Shown here one piece after another: positions 18,939-27,180 of a DNA stretch of 64,000 nt. Every line of letters starts with the position of its first letter. The first letter of the stretch is position 1. A program made the position numbers and the translations under genes. The notes under the pieces are model-generated. The model saw only the letters and a list, made by a program, of their open reading frames with translations. It did not search any database and had not been told where the DNA came from. The DNA is from G963664935 sp963664935 (GTDB lineage Bacteria > Pseudomonadota > Gammaproteobacteria > Methylococcales > G963664935): assembly GCA_963664935.2 (NCBI GenBank), contig CAXXSE010000007.1:682001-746000 (forward strand), in the 5' to 3' direction.

Positions 18939-19633
18939 ATGATGGCAAGGGCAACTGCATTAAGCAGCAACGTGCGTTGGGGATGTGCCGCAGTGGTGAG
19001 CGTAAGCCTCGTCGTTTGGGCTGCGTGTTGGGGGTGGGCGGATTTCATGGCATCACGTTCGTTTGATGCTGTAGTTAGGCTTCAACAGGAATATGACAAC
19101 CCGGTATTACCTAAGCTTTGGGACACCGTTCGGCAAAACATGGCCGTGGCGCGGTTTGTCATGCGCAATACCTTTTCTATCAGGGTCAAATAGATGTGCG
19201 TTGGGGTTTCTCCGTGTTTCCGCCTGACCAGCTGTCGTATTATCGCAGTCAGTCTATCAAACATTACCGGCAATCATTGAAAAAACGGCCTACGGCGAGT
19301 GAGGCCTGGGTCAAATTGGCGGAAGTTAAATTTGATAATCAGGAAATCGACCAAGAGATGTTTTTGGCCATTGAACGGGCCATCACCTATGGTCCTTTTG
19401 AAAAGACTACATATACGAAGATAACGGGGCTGGGGATGCTGTTATGGGACGAATCTGACGATGACTTGAAATCAAAGGTCATGAAAACCATTGACGTTAC
19501 CTTAACCAATGACCCTGAATGGGTGATTTATCGCGCTATTAGGTCTAGGTGGGTTCCTCATTTGCAGCCCATGCTCAAAACTAAATCACAGCGGAAATTA
19601 TTGAAATCGATGCTGGAAGAGTATGGCGAATAA
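18939..19633 (+). pseudogene. VpsP-like polysaccharide biosynthesis protein, frameshifted
   Basis: The N-terminal frame (18939-19193) gives a signal anchor and FDAVVRLQQEYDNP. The second frame, from about 19170, gives LFYQGQIDVRWGF, YYRSQSIKHYRQSLKKRPT, TPR-like helices (SEAWVKLAEVKFDNQE) and the C-terminus MLEEYGE at 19633. Together about 230 residues fit the VpsP type found between wzc and the O-antigen-ligase gene of Vps-like loci; the assignment is moderate. The frame changes around 19165-19180 (one base lost or two gained). Its end overlaps the next gene by 11 bases. Confidence 0.62.
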
Positions 19634-21032
19634 TACGGCAATCAAAGTAAGGCAGCCGTCACCGATACTCAATCAATGCCTGTTTTTCGGGTTGCTCGGA
19701 TTGGTAATCTGGTTGCCGATTCCTTTCGGAAGTCACCGCGCCTGGGCATGGGCCATTATGGAAGTGCTTAGCTTTTCGATGCTTTCAATCTGGCTGATAG
19801 AACAAAGTCGGATCGGAGCGCCCCTACCCGTCGTTTTAGGCAAACTTAAAGTTCCGCTGATTTTTCTAGCGCTGTGGCTTATCTTTCAGTTGTTTCAATC
19901 GTTCCCCCTTCCGGTTATGCTAGTCAAGCTGTTGAATCCGGCGGCCTACGAAGTTTACGCTTATGTGTATTTGGATCAGGAATTTTCGAGTATTCCTTTA
20001 AGCATCGATTCAGGCGCCACGTTAGGATCCTTTTTGAAAAATAGCGCCTACTGCGCGATTTTTTTTCTCACCCTGGTATTGGTGGATCGTTATCAGCGTA
20101 TGCTGCTTCTCACAACGGTCCTAGTTTATGTTGGCGTGGCCGAGGTTTTTTACGCATTTTGGCATTTATGCCGGGGGACGACCTCGGGAACCTACATTAA
20201 TGGCAATCATTTTGCCGGTTTTCTCGAGATCGTTATTTCCGTCACCGTGGGTCGGTTTCTCGCTTCTCGACGACGAAACCGGAAGCGGTTTCCTAGCTGG
20301 AAAATCCGCGTCGTCGCAATGCTAGACTTTGTCATGTCTAAACGAAGTTTGTTTTTGTGTTATATCATTGGAATGCTTGCAGCGTTGTTTTTTACGGGCT
20401 CACGGGGTGGTATAGCTGGTCTTTTCATCGGAATCTCATTAGCCCTTGTTTTAGCGAGGATACACGGGGGTAAAGGTGTGCGCGAAACCAGGCTCTTCCC
20501 ACTCGTTATTGTTCTCCTGATTGCAACTACAATCACGTTAACCGGAACCGGCTCGTTAGGTAATAAATTAGAATCCGCGGGCTTAAAGTCTGATCGGAGC
20601 ATCGTCAACCAATCCACTCTGGAGATCATTTCAGATTATCCGGTTTTTGGTACTGGTGCGGGTACCTGGCGGTGGGCCTATCCCCGATATAAAGATCCAC
20701 GTTTGGCGCGTCAGAAAACACGGCGTTATGCGCATAACGATCATCTGGAACTGTTGTCGGAGCAGGGCATCATTGGAACACTGTTGCTCGGCTCGGCCAT
20801 CTCGTTGATCCTGCTGAAGATAATAAAAGCCTTTAAACTTCGAGGTGACCCGCTCACAGGCGGTGTACTGGTCGCCGCCGTGTCGGGATCGTCAGCGCTT
20901 CTTGTGCACGGTCTGGTTGACTTTAATTTTCGTATTCCCGCCAATGCAGCATATTTCATGGTGCTTTTAGCCATGGGTTCCATCGCGGCCTGCTGGCGGA
21001 ACCAGGGGCTGGCTTTGCGCCAGTCTAGATAA
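19623..21032 (+). CDS. Wzy / O-antigen ligase family membrane protein
   Basis: 469 residues with about 11 membrane segments. The Wzy_C motif region is clear: FFTGSRGGIAGLFIG at about 255 and the conserved large-loop block FGTGAGTWRWAYPRY, then RRYAHNDHLELLSEQGIIG. Members join repeat units into polymer or ligate polymer to a carrier at the periplasmic face of the inner membrane. Position after wza-wzc-vpsP suggests the polymerase of this exopolysaccharide locus. The start ATG at 19623 overlaps the upstream gene, implying coupling. Intact. Confidence 0.88.
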   Translation: MANNTAIKVRQPSPILNQCLFFGLLGLVIWLPIPFGSHRAWAWAIMEVLSFSMLSIWLIEQSRIGAPLPVVLGKLKVPLIFLALWLIFQLFQSFPLPVMLVKLLNPAAYEVYAYVYLDQEFSSIPLSIDSGATLGSFLKNSAYCAIFFLTLVLVDRYQRMLLLTTVLVYVGVAEVFYAFWHLCRGTTSGTYINGNHFAGFLEIVISVTVGRFLASRRRNRKRFPSWKIRVVAMLDFVMSKRSLFLCYIIGMLAALFFTGSRGGIAGLFIGISLALVLARIHGGKGVRETRLFPLVIVLLIATTITLTGTGSLGNKLESAGLKSDRSIVNQSTLEIISDYPVFGTGAGTWRWAYPRYKDPRLARQKTRRYAHNDHLELLSEQGIIGTLLLGSAISLILLKIIKAFKLRGDPLTGGVLVAAVSGSSALLVHGLVDFNFRIPANAAYFMVLLAMGSIAACWRNQGLALRQSR

Positions 21033-21062
21033 TAACGTTTTCTAATAGTATTGAGAATTTCT

Positions 21063-21247
21063 ATGTTGCATCGCCACCTATACCATCAACAACTTAGTTT
21101 GGCCGCCATTGACGATGTGATATCCCATGGCCAGTGGGACGATTGGGTTGACCTACGTCGTGGAGCACTCAATGATGGGGCGGTGCTTGAAAAAGTGCAG
21201 CGAGTATGCTGCCCGATGCCGTACTTGTGGGCGGCACAGCCTCCTAG
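21063..21247 (+). pseudogene. Remnant of a small protein gene plus the start of an AbiEii-type nucleotidyltransferase
   Basis: ATG 21063 starts LYHQQLSLAAIDDVISHGQW, DDWVDLRRGALNDGAVLEK, which resembles small proteins encoded just before AbiEii-like nucleotidyltransferase genes. In the next frame, ATG 21206 starts MLPDAVLVGGTAS, like the first residues of such a nucleotidyltransferase. It stops at TAG 21245-21247, where the sequence reads ACAGCCTCCTAG, identical to a MITE-1 end. So two adjoining gene fragments of a toxin-antitoxin-type operon were cut off here, probably by rearrangement at a MITE end. Confidence 0.5.
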
Positions 21248-22695
21248 TCCCGGATAGAACTATAAATTAAAGGATTTTGCCGAAAGCGTCTTCTGTCTGC
21301 GAACAATTCAAGTTGCGACGGTTTTTTACCTGAAAACCCGGCCATCTCAGACCGTCGGTCGCTTTTTTTTCGATAATGGTATTCCCGAAAAATTAAGCGG
21401 TTCTCCCCAGCATTTTTATTTGTCAGATAATTCAGAAACTCATCGAGATTGGATTCTACACGTACCACACAATAACACCGCTGAGATTTACCCTGCTTAT
21501 CCACATTGCTGAACAAATGAAACGCTTGATTTGATGGATGATCACTAAACAGTTGAGAAACCACCCCCAAAGCCTCGACCTTATCAGCGGGTAAATTACC
21601 AACAAACACCCTCTGATGATTAGGTTTATCATAATGAACTCGTTCATGGGTTTGCTGCAAAACCGGGACCACTCGATGTGGTCTTAATGTAAGGGAACAA
21701 TATAAACATCCCCCACAAATAAATGTATAGAACATGACCGAATCGGGTACGCCCATAGATAAAGCCAAAACGCCAGTGAAGCCCATTCCAATCTGCAACA
21801 CAAATAATATCAAAACGACCTGTCTAGTCCCAAAACCTGCGTCAAGTAACAAGTGATGGAGGTGGTTGCGGTCCCCTTTTAAAGGAGACTTCTTCATACC
21901 TATACGTCTGAATATGACACCGACAGTGTCATAGATAGGAATGCCAATCAACCAGAGTGCCGTGACCGGCTGGATCATATTCGGCCCAGTTTGCGACCGT
22001 ATCAATAAAACTGCGATCAGAAATCCCAGCAGATTGCTTCCTGCATCACCCATAAAGACAGAAACGTGTTTCGTTACCTTGAATGGAAAGTTGTAAATTA
22101 GAAAGCCGATAACGATGCCCATTAGGCACAGCAGCGGTGTTAATTGAGCGGTTGTTCCATTGACCACCGTCAAGAAGGCGGTAGTGGAAAAAAATGCTAA
22201 CGCGATCATTCCCGCAAGCCCATCAATGCCATCGACCATGTTGAAGGCGTTAATGCACCCTACAATTGCGAATACGCTAAAAGGAACGGCCAATATACCG
22301 AGTTGAAAAAGTTCATCGCTGAGTAAAGGGCCGAATGATCGAATAATAATGTTATCGAATAGTACGATGATTGTTGCTACACAGGTTTGAACGCCCAGCC
22401 TGGTTTTTACCGTTAAACCATACCGGTCATCCCACGCCCCCATAAATGTCAACAATCCGGCGGCAACAAGCACCGAGGCGGAAAAACCATTCTCACCACT
22501 GTAGTATAGAATGCTAGAGCTGACGACTATGACCAGATACATAGCGATGCCCCCGACCAAAGGCGTTTCGTATCGATGCCGTCGATTGCCGCTTGGCACA
22601 TCGACCAAGCCTATTTTCCTGCCAATAGGCGCTATAGACCTATTCAACATGACTGATAGGCAAAACGAAAAAGCCATCAGCAATAACGCATTCAT
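21244..22695 (-). CDS. WecA/MraY-family undecaprenyl-phosphate sugar-1-phosphate transferase
   Basis: About 483 residues from ATG 22695, chosen because GGGGGGGAG lies directly upstream; a longer frame reaches 22752. It has ten or so membrane helices with the family motifs NAFNMVDGIDGLAG (about residue 147), VFMGDAGSNLLGF and the HxxH loop RNHLHHLLLDAGFG. It would load the first sugar phosphate onto the lipid carrier. The C-terminal 120 residues are an unusual soluble extension (VFVGNLPADKVEALGVVSQL, ELFADRRRFRQNP). The stop overlaps a CTAG at 21244-21247. It reads opposite to the wza-wzy block. Confidence 0.9.
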   Translation of the reverse strand: MNALLLMAFSFCLSVMLNRSIAPIGRKIGLVDVPSGNRRHRYETPLVGGIAMYLVIVVSSSILYYSGENGFSASVLVAAGLLTFMGAWDDRYGLTVKTRLGVQTCVATIIVLFDNIIIRSFGPLLSDELFQLGILAVPFSVFAIVGCINAFNMVDGIDGLAGMIALAFFSTTAFLTVVNGTTAQLTPLLCLMGIVIGFLIYNFPFKVTKHVSVFMGDAGSNLLGFLIAVLLIRSQTGPNMIQPVTALWLIGIPIYDTVGVIFRRIGMKKSPLKGDRNHLHHLLLDAGFGTRQVVLILFVLQIGMGFTGVLALSMGVPDSVMFYTFICGGCLYCSLTLRPHRVVPVLQQTHERVHYDKPNHQRVFVGNLPADKVEALGVVSQLFSDHPSNQAFHLFSNVDKQGKSQRCYCVVRVESNLDEFLNYLTNKNAGENRLIFREYHYRKKSDRRSEMAGFSGKKPSQLELFADRRRFRQNPLIYSSIRD

Positions 22696-23152
22696 CTCCC
22701 CCCCATTTGGTATGTACGTGTTACTTTTCGCTATTAAACCGCATAGCGTCACCCCCTATGTTTTCGCGTAGTCCCCTAACAAACGCAAAGTCACTTTTGC
22801 AAATTTTTTCGCGACGAATATCATATCACCTAACGATTGAATGTGGAATAATGTATGAAGAAAATAGTCGCACACCCCCATCGGAAGCAAGCCTAGATTT
22901 CTCGCTACGTTCTACTGTGGAACCACAATGCCGCGTGTTGATTGCGTTGTTCTGATCCTTTGACAAATCCGCCTGGAGCAAATTAGTAAGGCGAATAGCG
23001 GCGATTCATAACGAAATATCCACCTGAATCCATATAACTACCTCAAATATATTCCCATAAAACGATCGAGCAGGGCGTACGGAAGCGCCAGGCTCAGGGT
23101 TTGAAGGGTTTAAGCATAATCAAGTTGCTTAAGTGCTCAATGATATCCTCCG
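22696..23152. other. Intergenic region with a MITE-2-like fragment
   Basis: 457 bases without a gene. Around 22915-22957 the stretch GGAACCACAATGCCGCG resembles the inside of the element at 28497-28664 (GGAACCACAATACCGCG). The short string GCGTACGGAAGCGCC near 23075 also occurs near 1506. These look like decayed repeats. No RNA gene seen. Confidence 0.5.
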
Positions 23153-23506
23153 TCAGGAATCATTGAATTTTCTCCCACCGATTTTATACTTTCTGCCTAT
23201 TATTTTTGATATTATCAAATATACAAAAATACCCGCCACACTCGCTCCTAGGTCGACAACACTCAACTCACGGTGTGCAAATAAATACTGGAAAAGCTCA
23301 ATACCAACCGCTAAAGAAATCATGACAACGGTTAAATCTTTGATTGCATGTGTTGGAAACGCTAGATTCATACAAAAGGACAACACAAAAAACACAACAA
23401 AATGCGCAAACTTGTCATGATTCACAATTATTGCAGGTGTAATATGCGCCGCAGACAATGAAAAAAATAACGTGACTCCGACAAGAAGATAGAAGAGATA
23501 TTTCAT
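23153..23506 (-). CDS. VanZ-like membrane protein
   Basis: About 117 residues from ATG 23506. A GTG at 23593, overlapping the end of the glycosyltransferase gene as GTGA, would add 29 residues and cannot be excluded. It has four predicted membrane segments. The VanZ-type signature is VNHDKFAHFVVFFVLSF and, near the end, ELSVVDLGASVAGIFVYL. VanZ-like proteins occur in many polysaccharide loci; their role is not settled. Same strand as, and directly downstream of, the GT4 gene. Confidence 0.75.
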   Translation of the reverse strand: MKYLFYLLVGVTLFFSLSAAHITPAIIVNHDKFAHFVVFFVLSFCMNLAFPTHAIKDLTVVMISLAVGIELFQYLFAHRELSVVDLGASVAGIFVYLIISKIIGRKYKIGGRKFNDS

Positions 23507-23589
23507 TTCAAGCCCATTTTGGACCGTGATTCGTGAGCGGATATAAAAAAGTAGGCTCAAAGTAAAATATCGGTGTGAGGATATAGGTT

Positions 23590-24744
23590 TCACACGGGAT
23601 TTAAAAGGCCTGCCCCTCCACGCATCAGGATATTTTCAATTGTTGTTTTATAGCTTTTAATAACAATCGCCTCGTCGAACTCTTTAATCACTTTCTCCCG
23701 TCCCTTTTGGCCCATCTGAATCCGTTGGACTTGCTCGAGCCGAATCATTTTTTCTATCTGTGTCGCTAGATCGTCTACATCTTTCAGCTTACACAAAAAA
23801 CCATTGATACCATTATCGACAACGTCCCGGCAACCCGGAACATCCGTCGCCACAATGGGTTTGGCCATGCTTGCCGCCTCAAGCAAAACCCGTGAAAGCC
23901 CCTCCCTATACGAAGGCAAAACAACGCAATCAGCTTGTGCAATAACAGAGGGTACATCATCACGGGTACCCAAATGTTTTACAATACCTTCTTGCTCCCA
24001 TCTGGACATTTCCTCTTGTGTAATCGCCGTTGGATTGCCAGGATAAAACGCCCCCAAGACAATAAACCGCACTTTCGGGAATTTTGCTTTTAATATCCTG
24101 GCCGCTTCGACGTACTCTACCAAACCCTTATCTTTTACCAGCCTTGCTATAAACAAGAATGCGAGAGGCGAACTAACCCGCACACCAGATTTCGGTGAAA
24201 ACTTGACCGTATCAATACCTGAACCCGGTAATAAACCTGTTTTATCCTCAGCAACCAATTTTGAGTCAATAAAAAGCGCTCTATCCTCTTTATTTTGAAA
24301 AAAAACTTTTGCAGAAGTCCTCAAAGCTATCTTGTAGAGTAGCCTTGCACCCTTGGAAGACACTTTGTTATTAAGAAAAACTGTGCCAAGACCCGAAATA
24401 TTGCTGATAACAGGCACACCCGCCAGATTGGCTGCAATCGTCCCGTAAATATTGGGTTTAATGGTATAGTGCAATAATAAATCCGGCTTAACCTTTTTAT
24501 ATAGCTGATAAAACGCCCATATCAGCTTCACATCTTCAAAAGGGTTTGTCCCCTTATTATTAATATTGATATTGTGGTACTCAAAGCCTAATGCTTCCAG
24601 CTTCCGTGAATAATCATCAAGCGGAGCAATAGTTACAATACGATATCCATCTCGTTGTAATGCTGTCACTAATCCCATCCTGAAATTATAAATATTCCAC
24701 GATGTATTAATGACAATAGCGATGGTTTTACCCGGCTTGCTCAT
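23590..24744 (-). CDS. GT4-family glycosyltransferase
   Basis: 384 residues from ATG 24744 (MSKPGKTIAIVINTSW). The frame is open further upstream, but that part is leftover epsG sequence. GT-B fold: N-terminal half with DLLLHYTIKPNIYGTIAANL and GIDTVKFSP, and C-terminal nucleotide-sugar site SYREGLSRVLLEAASMAKPI. It is similar to PglA/WbnK-type transferases that add the second sugar on lipid carriers. A second, truncated copy of its first 60 codons lies at 29272-29458, part of a duplicated block. Confidence 0.88.
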   Translation of the reverse strand: MSKPGKTIAIVINTSWNIYNFRMGLVTALQRDGYRIVTIAPLDDYSRKLEALGFEYHNININNKGTNPFEDVKLIWAFYQLYKKVKPDLLLHYTIKPNIYGTIAANLAGVPVISNISGLGTVFLNNKVSSKGARLLYKIALRTSAKVFFQNKEDRALFIDSKLVAEDKTGLLPGSGIDTVKFSPKSGVRVSSPLAFLFIARLVKDKGLVEYVEAARILKAKFPKVRFIVLGAFYPGNPTAITQEEMSRWEQEGIVKHLGTRDDVPSVIAQADCVVLPSYREGLSRVLLEAASMAKPIVATDVPGCRDVVDNGINGFLCKLKDVDDLATQIEKMIRLEQVQRIQMGQKGREKVIKEFDEAIVIKSYKTTIENILMRGGAGLLNPV

Positions 24745-24769
24745 TGAAAAAGCAAATTCTGGTAAGGAA

Positions 24770-24840
24770 GCCAATATAGAGCATGCGTGGCATAATGTGG
24801 ATAAACGAAGAGTGCTGCAGCGTAACCCAATAATATGTTG
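24770..24840 (-). pseudogene. Leftover 3' end of an epsG copy
   Basis: Between the GT4 gene and asnB, about 60 bases match the 3' end of the intact epsG at 29455-30498 (both contain GCGTAACCCAATAATAT). The rest of that gene is missing here. The remaining bases up to 24921 have no clear origin. This shows that the block once had the order GT4-epsG-asnB. Confidence 0.7.
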
Positions 24841-24921
24841 GGTATTGTTGATCTGAGATAGCCAGAAATTGACAGCGCCGATAAAGCCGTAACCAGATCC
24901 ATAAACCAATATGTAAACATT

Positions 24922-26955
24922 TCAGTTCAATCCCTTTTGACTTTCCAGCCAAGCCTGAAACATCAGTACAGTCCATAACGAATGCTGCCAGTTTCTTACG
25001 CCCGCCAAGTGTTCGGTCCATTTTTCATGTATAGGCTCGTGACGCAAAAAGCCCTCTTGCTTCAACCGAATCGGATCAAGCAGATTTTCCGCCCAATCAC
25101 GCAATGGCCCACGTAACCAGTCACCCAGAGGGATACCGAAGCCCTGCTTGGGGCGCTCGATCAATATTTTGGGTACATATCTGTATAGTATCTGACGCAA
25201 TGCCCATTTTCCTTCGCCGTTTTTGATTTTCATTTCCAGCGGTAATCTCCAGGCTTGTTCAACTACTCGATGATCCAGCATTGGCACACGCGTCTCCAGG
25301 CTCACACCCATTGCAGCTCTATCCACCTTACACAGAATATCATCGGGTAGATAGGTCATTGTATCCAAGTACATCATACGGTGTTCAGGAACATTTAAAT
25401 CGGGCCACTTGGAGCGATTAGTAAGCAGTGTTTTGGGTTCTTTTCCATCAATAACAAGATCTTCTGGAGTTCTCCACTCCGAAACCAGGCTGTAATAGAA
25501 GTCATCGATACTATTTACGTTTTCCAGACGTTGACCTAGTTTCTCAAGTTTATCGCTCAGCAATCCAATTCGAAGTTTATCTGGAAGAAAACGATTTAGT
25601 CCCCGTTGATCTGAACCAACCTTGCCGGACAGACCGATAAGGACTTGGATAATCTTCTGACGAGCATTGTAAGGAAGCCAGGATATTTTATTCCAGACGC
25701 TCGGTCCCCAGGAATAACGATTATATCCACCAAACAATTCATCACCTGCATCGCCTGACAGCGCTACAGTGACTTCTTCTCGCGCCATCTGGGCGACAAG
25801 AAAAGTGGGAATCTGCGAAGAATCCGCAAAGGGTTCGTCATACAACTGGGGAAGCAGCGGAATCACATCCATCGCGTGCTGGGCACTGAGGTAAAGTTCG
25901 GTGTGCTCGGTATGCAGGTGTTCAGCAACTGCTTTGGCATATTCAGCCTCGTTATACCCCTCTTCATCAAAGCCGATGGTAAATGTTTTAACAGGTTTGG
26001 ACGCCTGCGATTGCATTAATGCCACGATCAGTGAGGAGTCCACTCCACCGGAAAGGAAAGCACCCAGGGGAACATCCGCGATTGACTGCAATCGGATAGA
26101 TTCCTTTAACGCCGACTCAAGCGAAGCAAGGCCATTCTGTTCATTATGCACAACGGATGATTGACCTTCCATGACTTTTGCTTGTAGCGACCAGTATCGA
26201 CGAATCCCCCAAGCAGGATAACGGCAGGGGACATAGGGTGTATCAACTGGCGACTGGGTTATAGCTGAAAGCGAAATATTAAGAAGACACCCTGGCTCTA
26301 ACTTGAAAATGCCTTGATAGATCGTATGGGGTGCAGGGACATAGTAATGGCGAAAATAAAGCGACAAGGCATTTCTTGATACAGCATTAGAAAACCCCGG
26401 ATATTTCCGCAATGCTTTCAACTCGGAACCGAAAACAAAACCATTATTACACCAACCATAATATAACGGTTTTTCACCCATCCTGTCCCGCGCCAAATAC
26501 AGTCGTTTCTCCACCCGATCCCAAACGGCAAAAGCAAACATACCGACTGAACGCTTCAGAGACTCATCGACGCCCCAAGCCTCAAAACAAGCAAGCAAAG
26601 TCTCCGTATCAGAATGTCCTTGCCACTCATTATTCGCCCTCTCTCCTTGTGGGAGAGGGTTGGGGTGAGGGGACGAAATCAACTGTCCCCTTAAATCCAA
26701 ATGATTATAAATCTGACCATTAAAGGCAATCACATAACGCCCTGAAACAGAGCTCATTGGTTGATGCCCAGCCGGAGACAGATCCAGAACAGACAGCCGT
26801 CTGTGTCCAAGGGCTATTCCACTGTCTGTATCCACCCATACACCCGCATCACCAGGCCCACGATGCACAATAGCATCCGCCATGTATCGCGCGATTTGTT
26901 CAGGCGCGTCGGGCAGACGACTGTTTAGCGTAAAAAAACCAGCGAACCCACACAT
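24922..26955 (-). CDS. asnB: Asparagine synthase (glutamine-hydrolysing) family amidotransferase
   Basis: 677 residues. It has an N-terminal class II glutaminase with catalytic Cys2 (MCGFAGFF) and VHRGPGDAGVW, and a C-terminal synthetase with the pyrophosphate loop SGGVDSSLIVAL at about residue 302 and ALSGDAGDELFGGYNRY. In polysaccharide loci such enzymes usually amidate sugar carboxylates. An insertion at about residues 94-105 reads SSPHPNPLPQGER and comes from a mobile palindrome (26635-26680). It lies in a surface loop before GHSDTETLLA, and the frame is kept. A 26-bp inverted repeat sits 45 bases upstream of the start. Confidence 0.92.
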   Translation of the reverse strand: MCGFAGFFTLNSRLPDAPEQIARYMADAIVHRGPGDAGVWVDTDSGIALGHRRLSVLDLSPAGHQPMSSVSGRYVIAFNGQIYNHLDLRGQLISSPHPNPLPQGERANNEWQGHSDTETLLACFEAWGVDESLKRSVGMFAFAVWDRVEKRLYLARDRMGEKPLYYGWCNNGFVFGSELKALRKYPGFSNAVSRNALSLYFRHYYVPAPHTIYQGIFKLEPGCLLNISLSAITQSPVDTPYVPCRYPAWGIRRYWSLQAKVMEGQSSVVHNEQNGLASLESALKESIRLQSIADVPLGAFLSGGVDSSLIVALMQSQASKPVKTFTIGFDEEGYNEAEYAKAVAEHLHTEHTELYLSAQHAMDVIPLLPQLYDEPFADSSQIPTFLVAQMAREEVTVALSGDAGDELFGGYNRYSWGPSVWNKISWLPYNARQKIIQVLIGLSGKVGSDQRGLNRFLPDKLRIGLLSDKLEKLGQRLENVNSIDDFYYSLVSEWRTPEDLVIDGKEPKTLLTNRSKWPDLNVPEHRMMYLDTMTYLPDDILCKVDRAAMGVSLETRVPMLDHRVVEQAWRLPLEMKIKNGEGKWALRQILYRYVPKILIERPKQGFGIPLGDWLRGPLRDWAENLLDPIRLKQEGFLRHEPIHEKWTEHLAGVRNWQHSLWTVLMFQAWLESQKGLN
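26635..26680. repeat. Palindromic repeat inserted in frame in asnB
   Basis: The stretch holds CCCTCTCTCCTTGTGGGAGA and then GGGTTGGGGTGAGGG. It forms a small stem (CCCTCTC / GAGAGGG) followed by a G-rich tail. On the coding strand it reads HPNPLPQGER. This is a widely seen intergenic palindrome of proteobacteria that also occurs inside proteins. It lengthens AsnB by about a dozen residues without breaking it. Confidence 0.85.
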
Positions 26956-26999
26956 TTAGGGAAACTTAGGAATAGCTTTCATGATTATTTTCAACAAGA

Positions 27000-27064
27000 C
27001 AGGCTGGTGGCGATCTCTTTGCTCATCATCCAAACTGCTGAGCAAAGAGATCGCCACCAGCCTG
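27000..27064. repeat. Perfect 26-bp inverted repeat
   Basis: The left arm 27000-27025 starts CAGGCTGGTGGCGATCTC. The right arm 27039-27064 is its exact complement, with a 13-base loop. It lies between the Rpn gene and asnB, both on the minus strand. There is no T-run, so it is not a plain terminator. It could form a strong RNA hairpin or DNA cruciform controlling asnB read-through. Confidence 0.9.
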
Positions 27065-27180
27065 CGGGGCCGAATACTCTCCCCTATGAGATATTCCCCT
27101 ACTCCGTCAAAGAGTACCTCCTGATATCGTTAAATCAACAGCACTATAGGGTGAGGAAAGGCTTAAAGCGCTTAGCGATT

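Noticed and set aside
24745..24909. N-terminal extension of the GT4 glycosyltransferase
   Set aside because: The extension is leftover epsG DNA read in another frame; the protein family starts at MSKPGKT.
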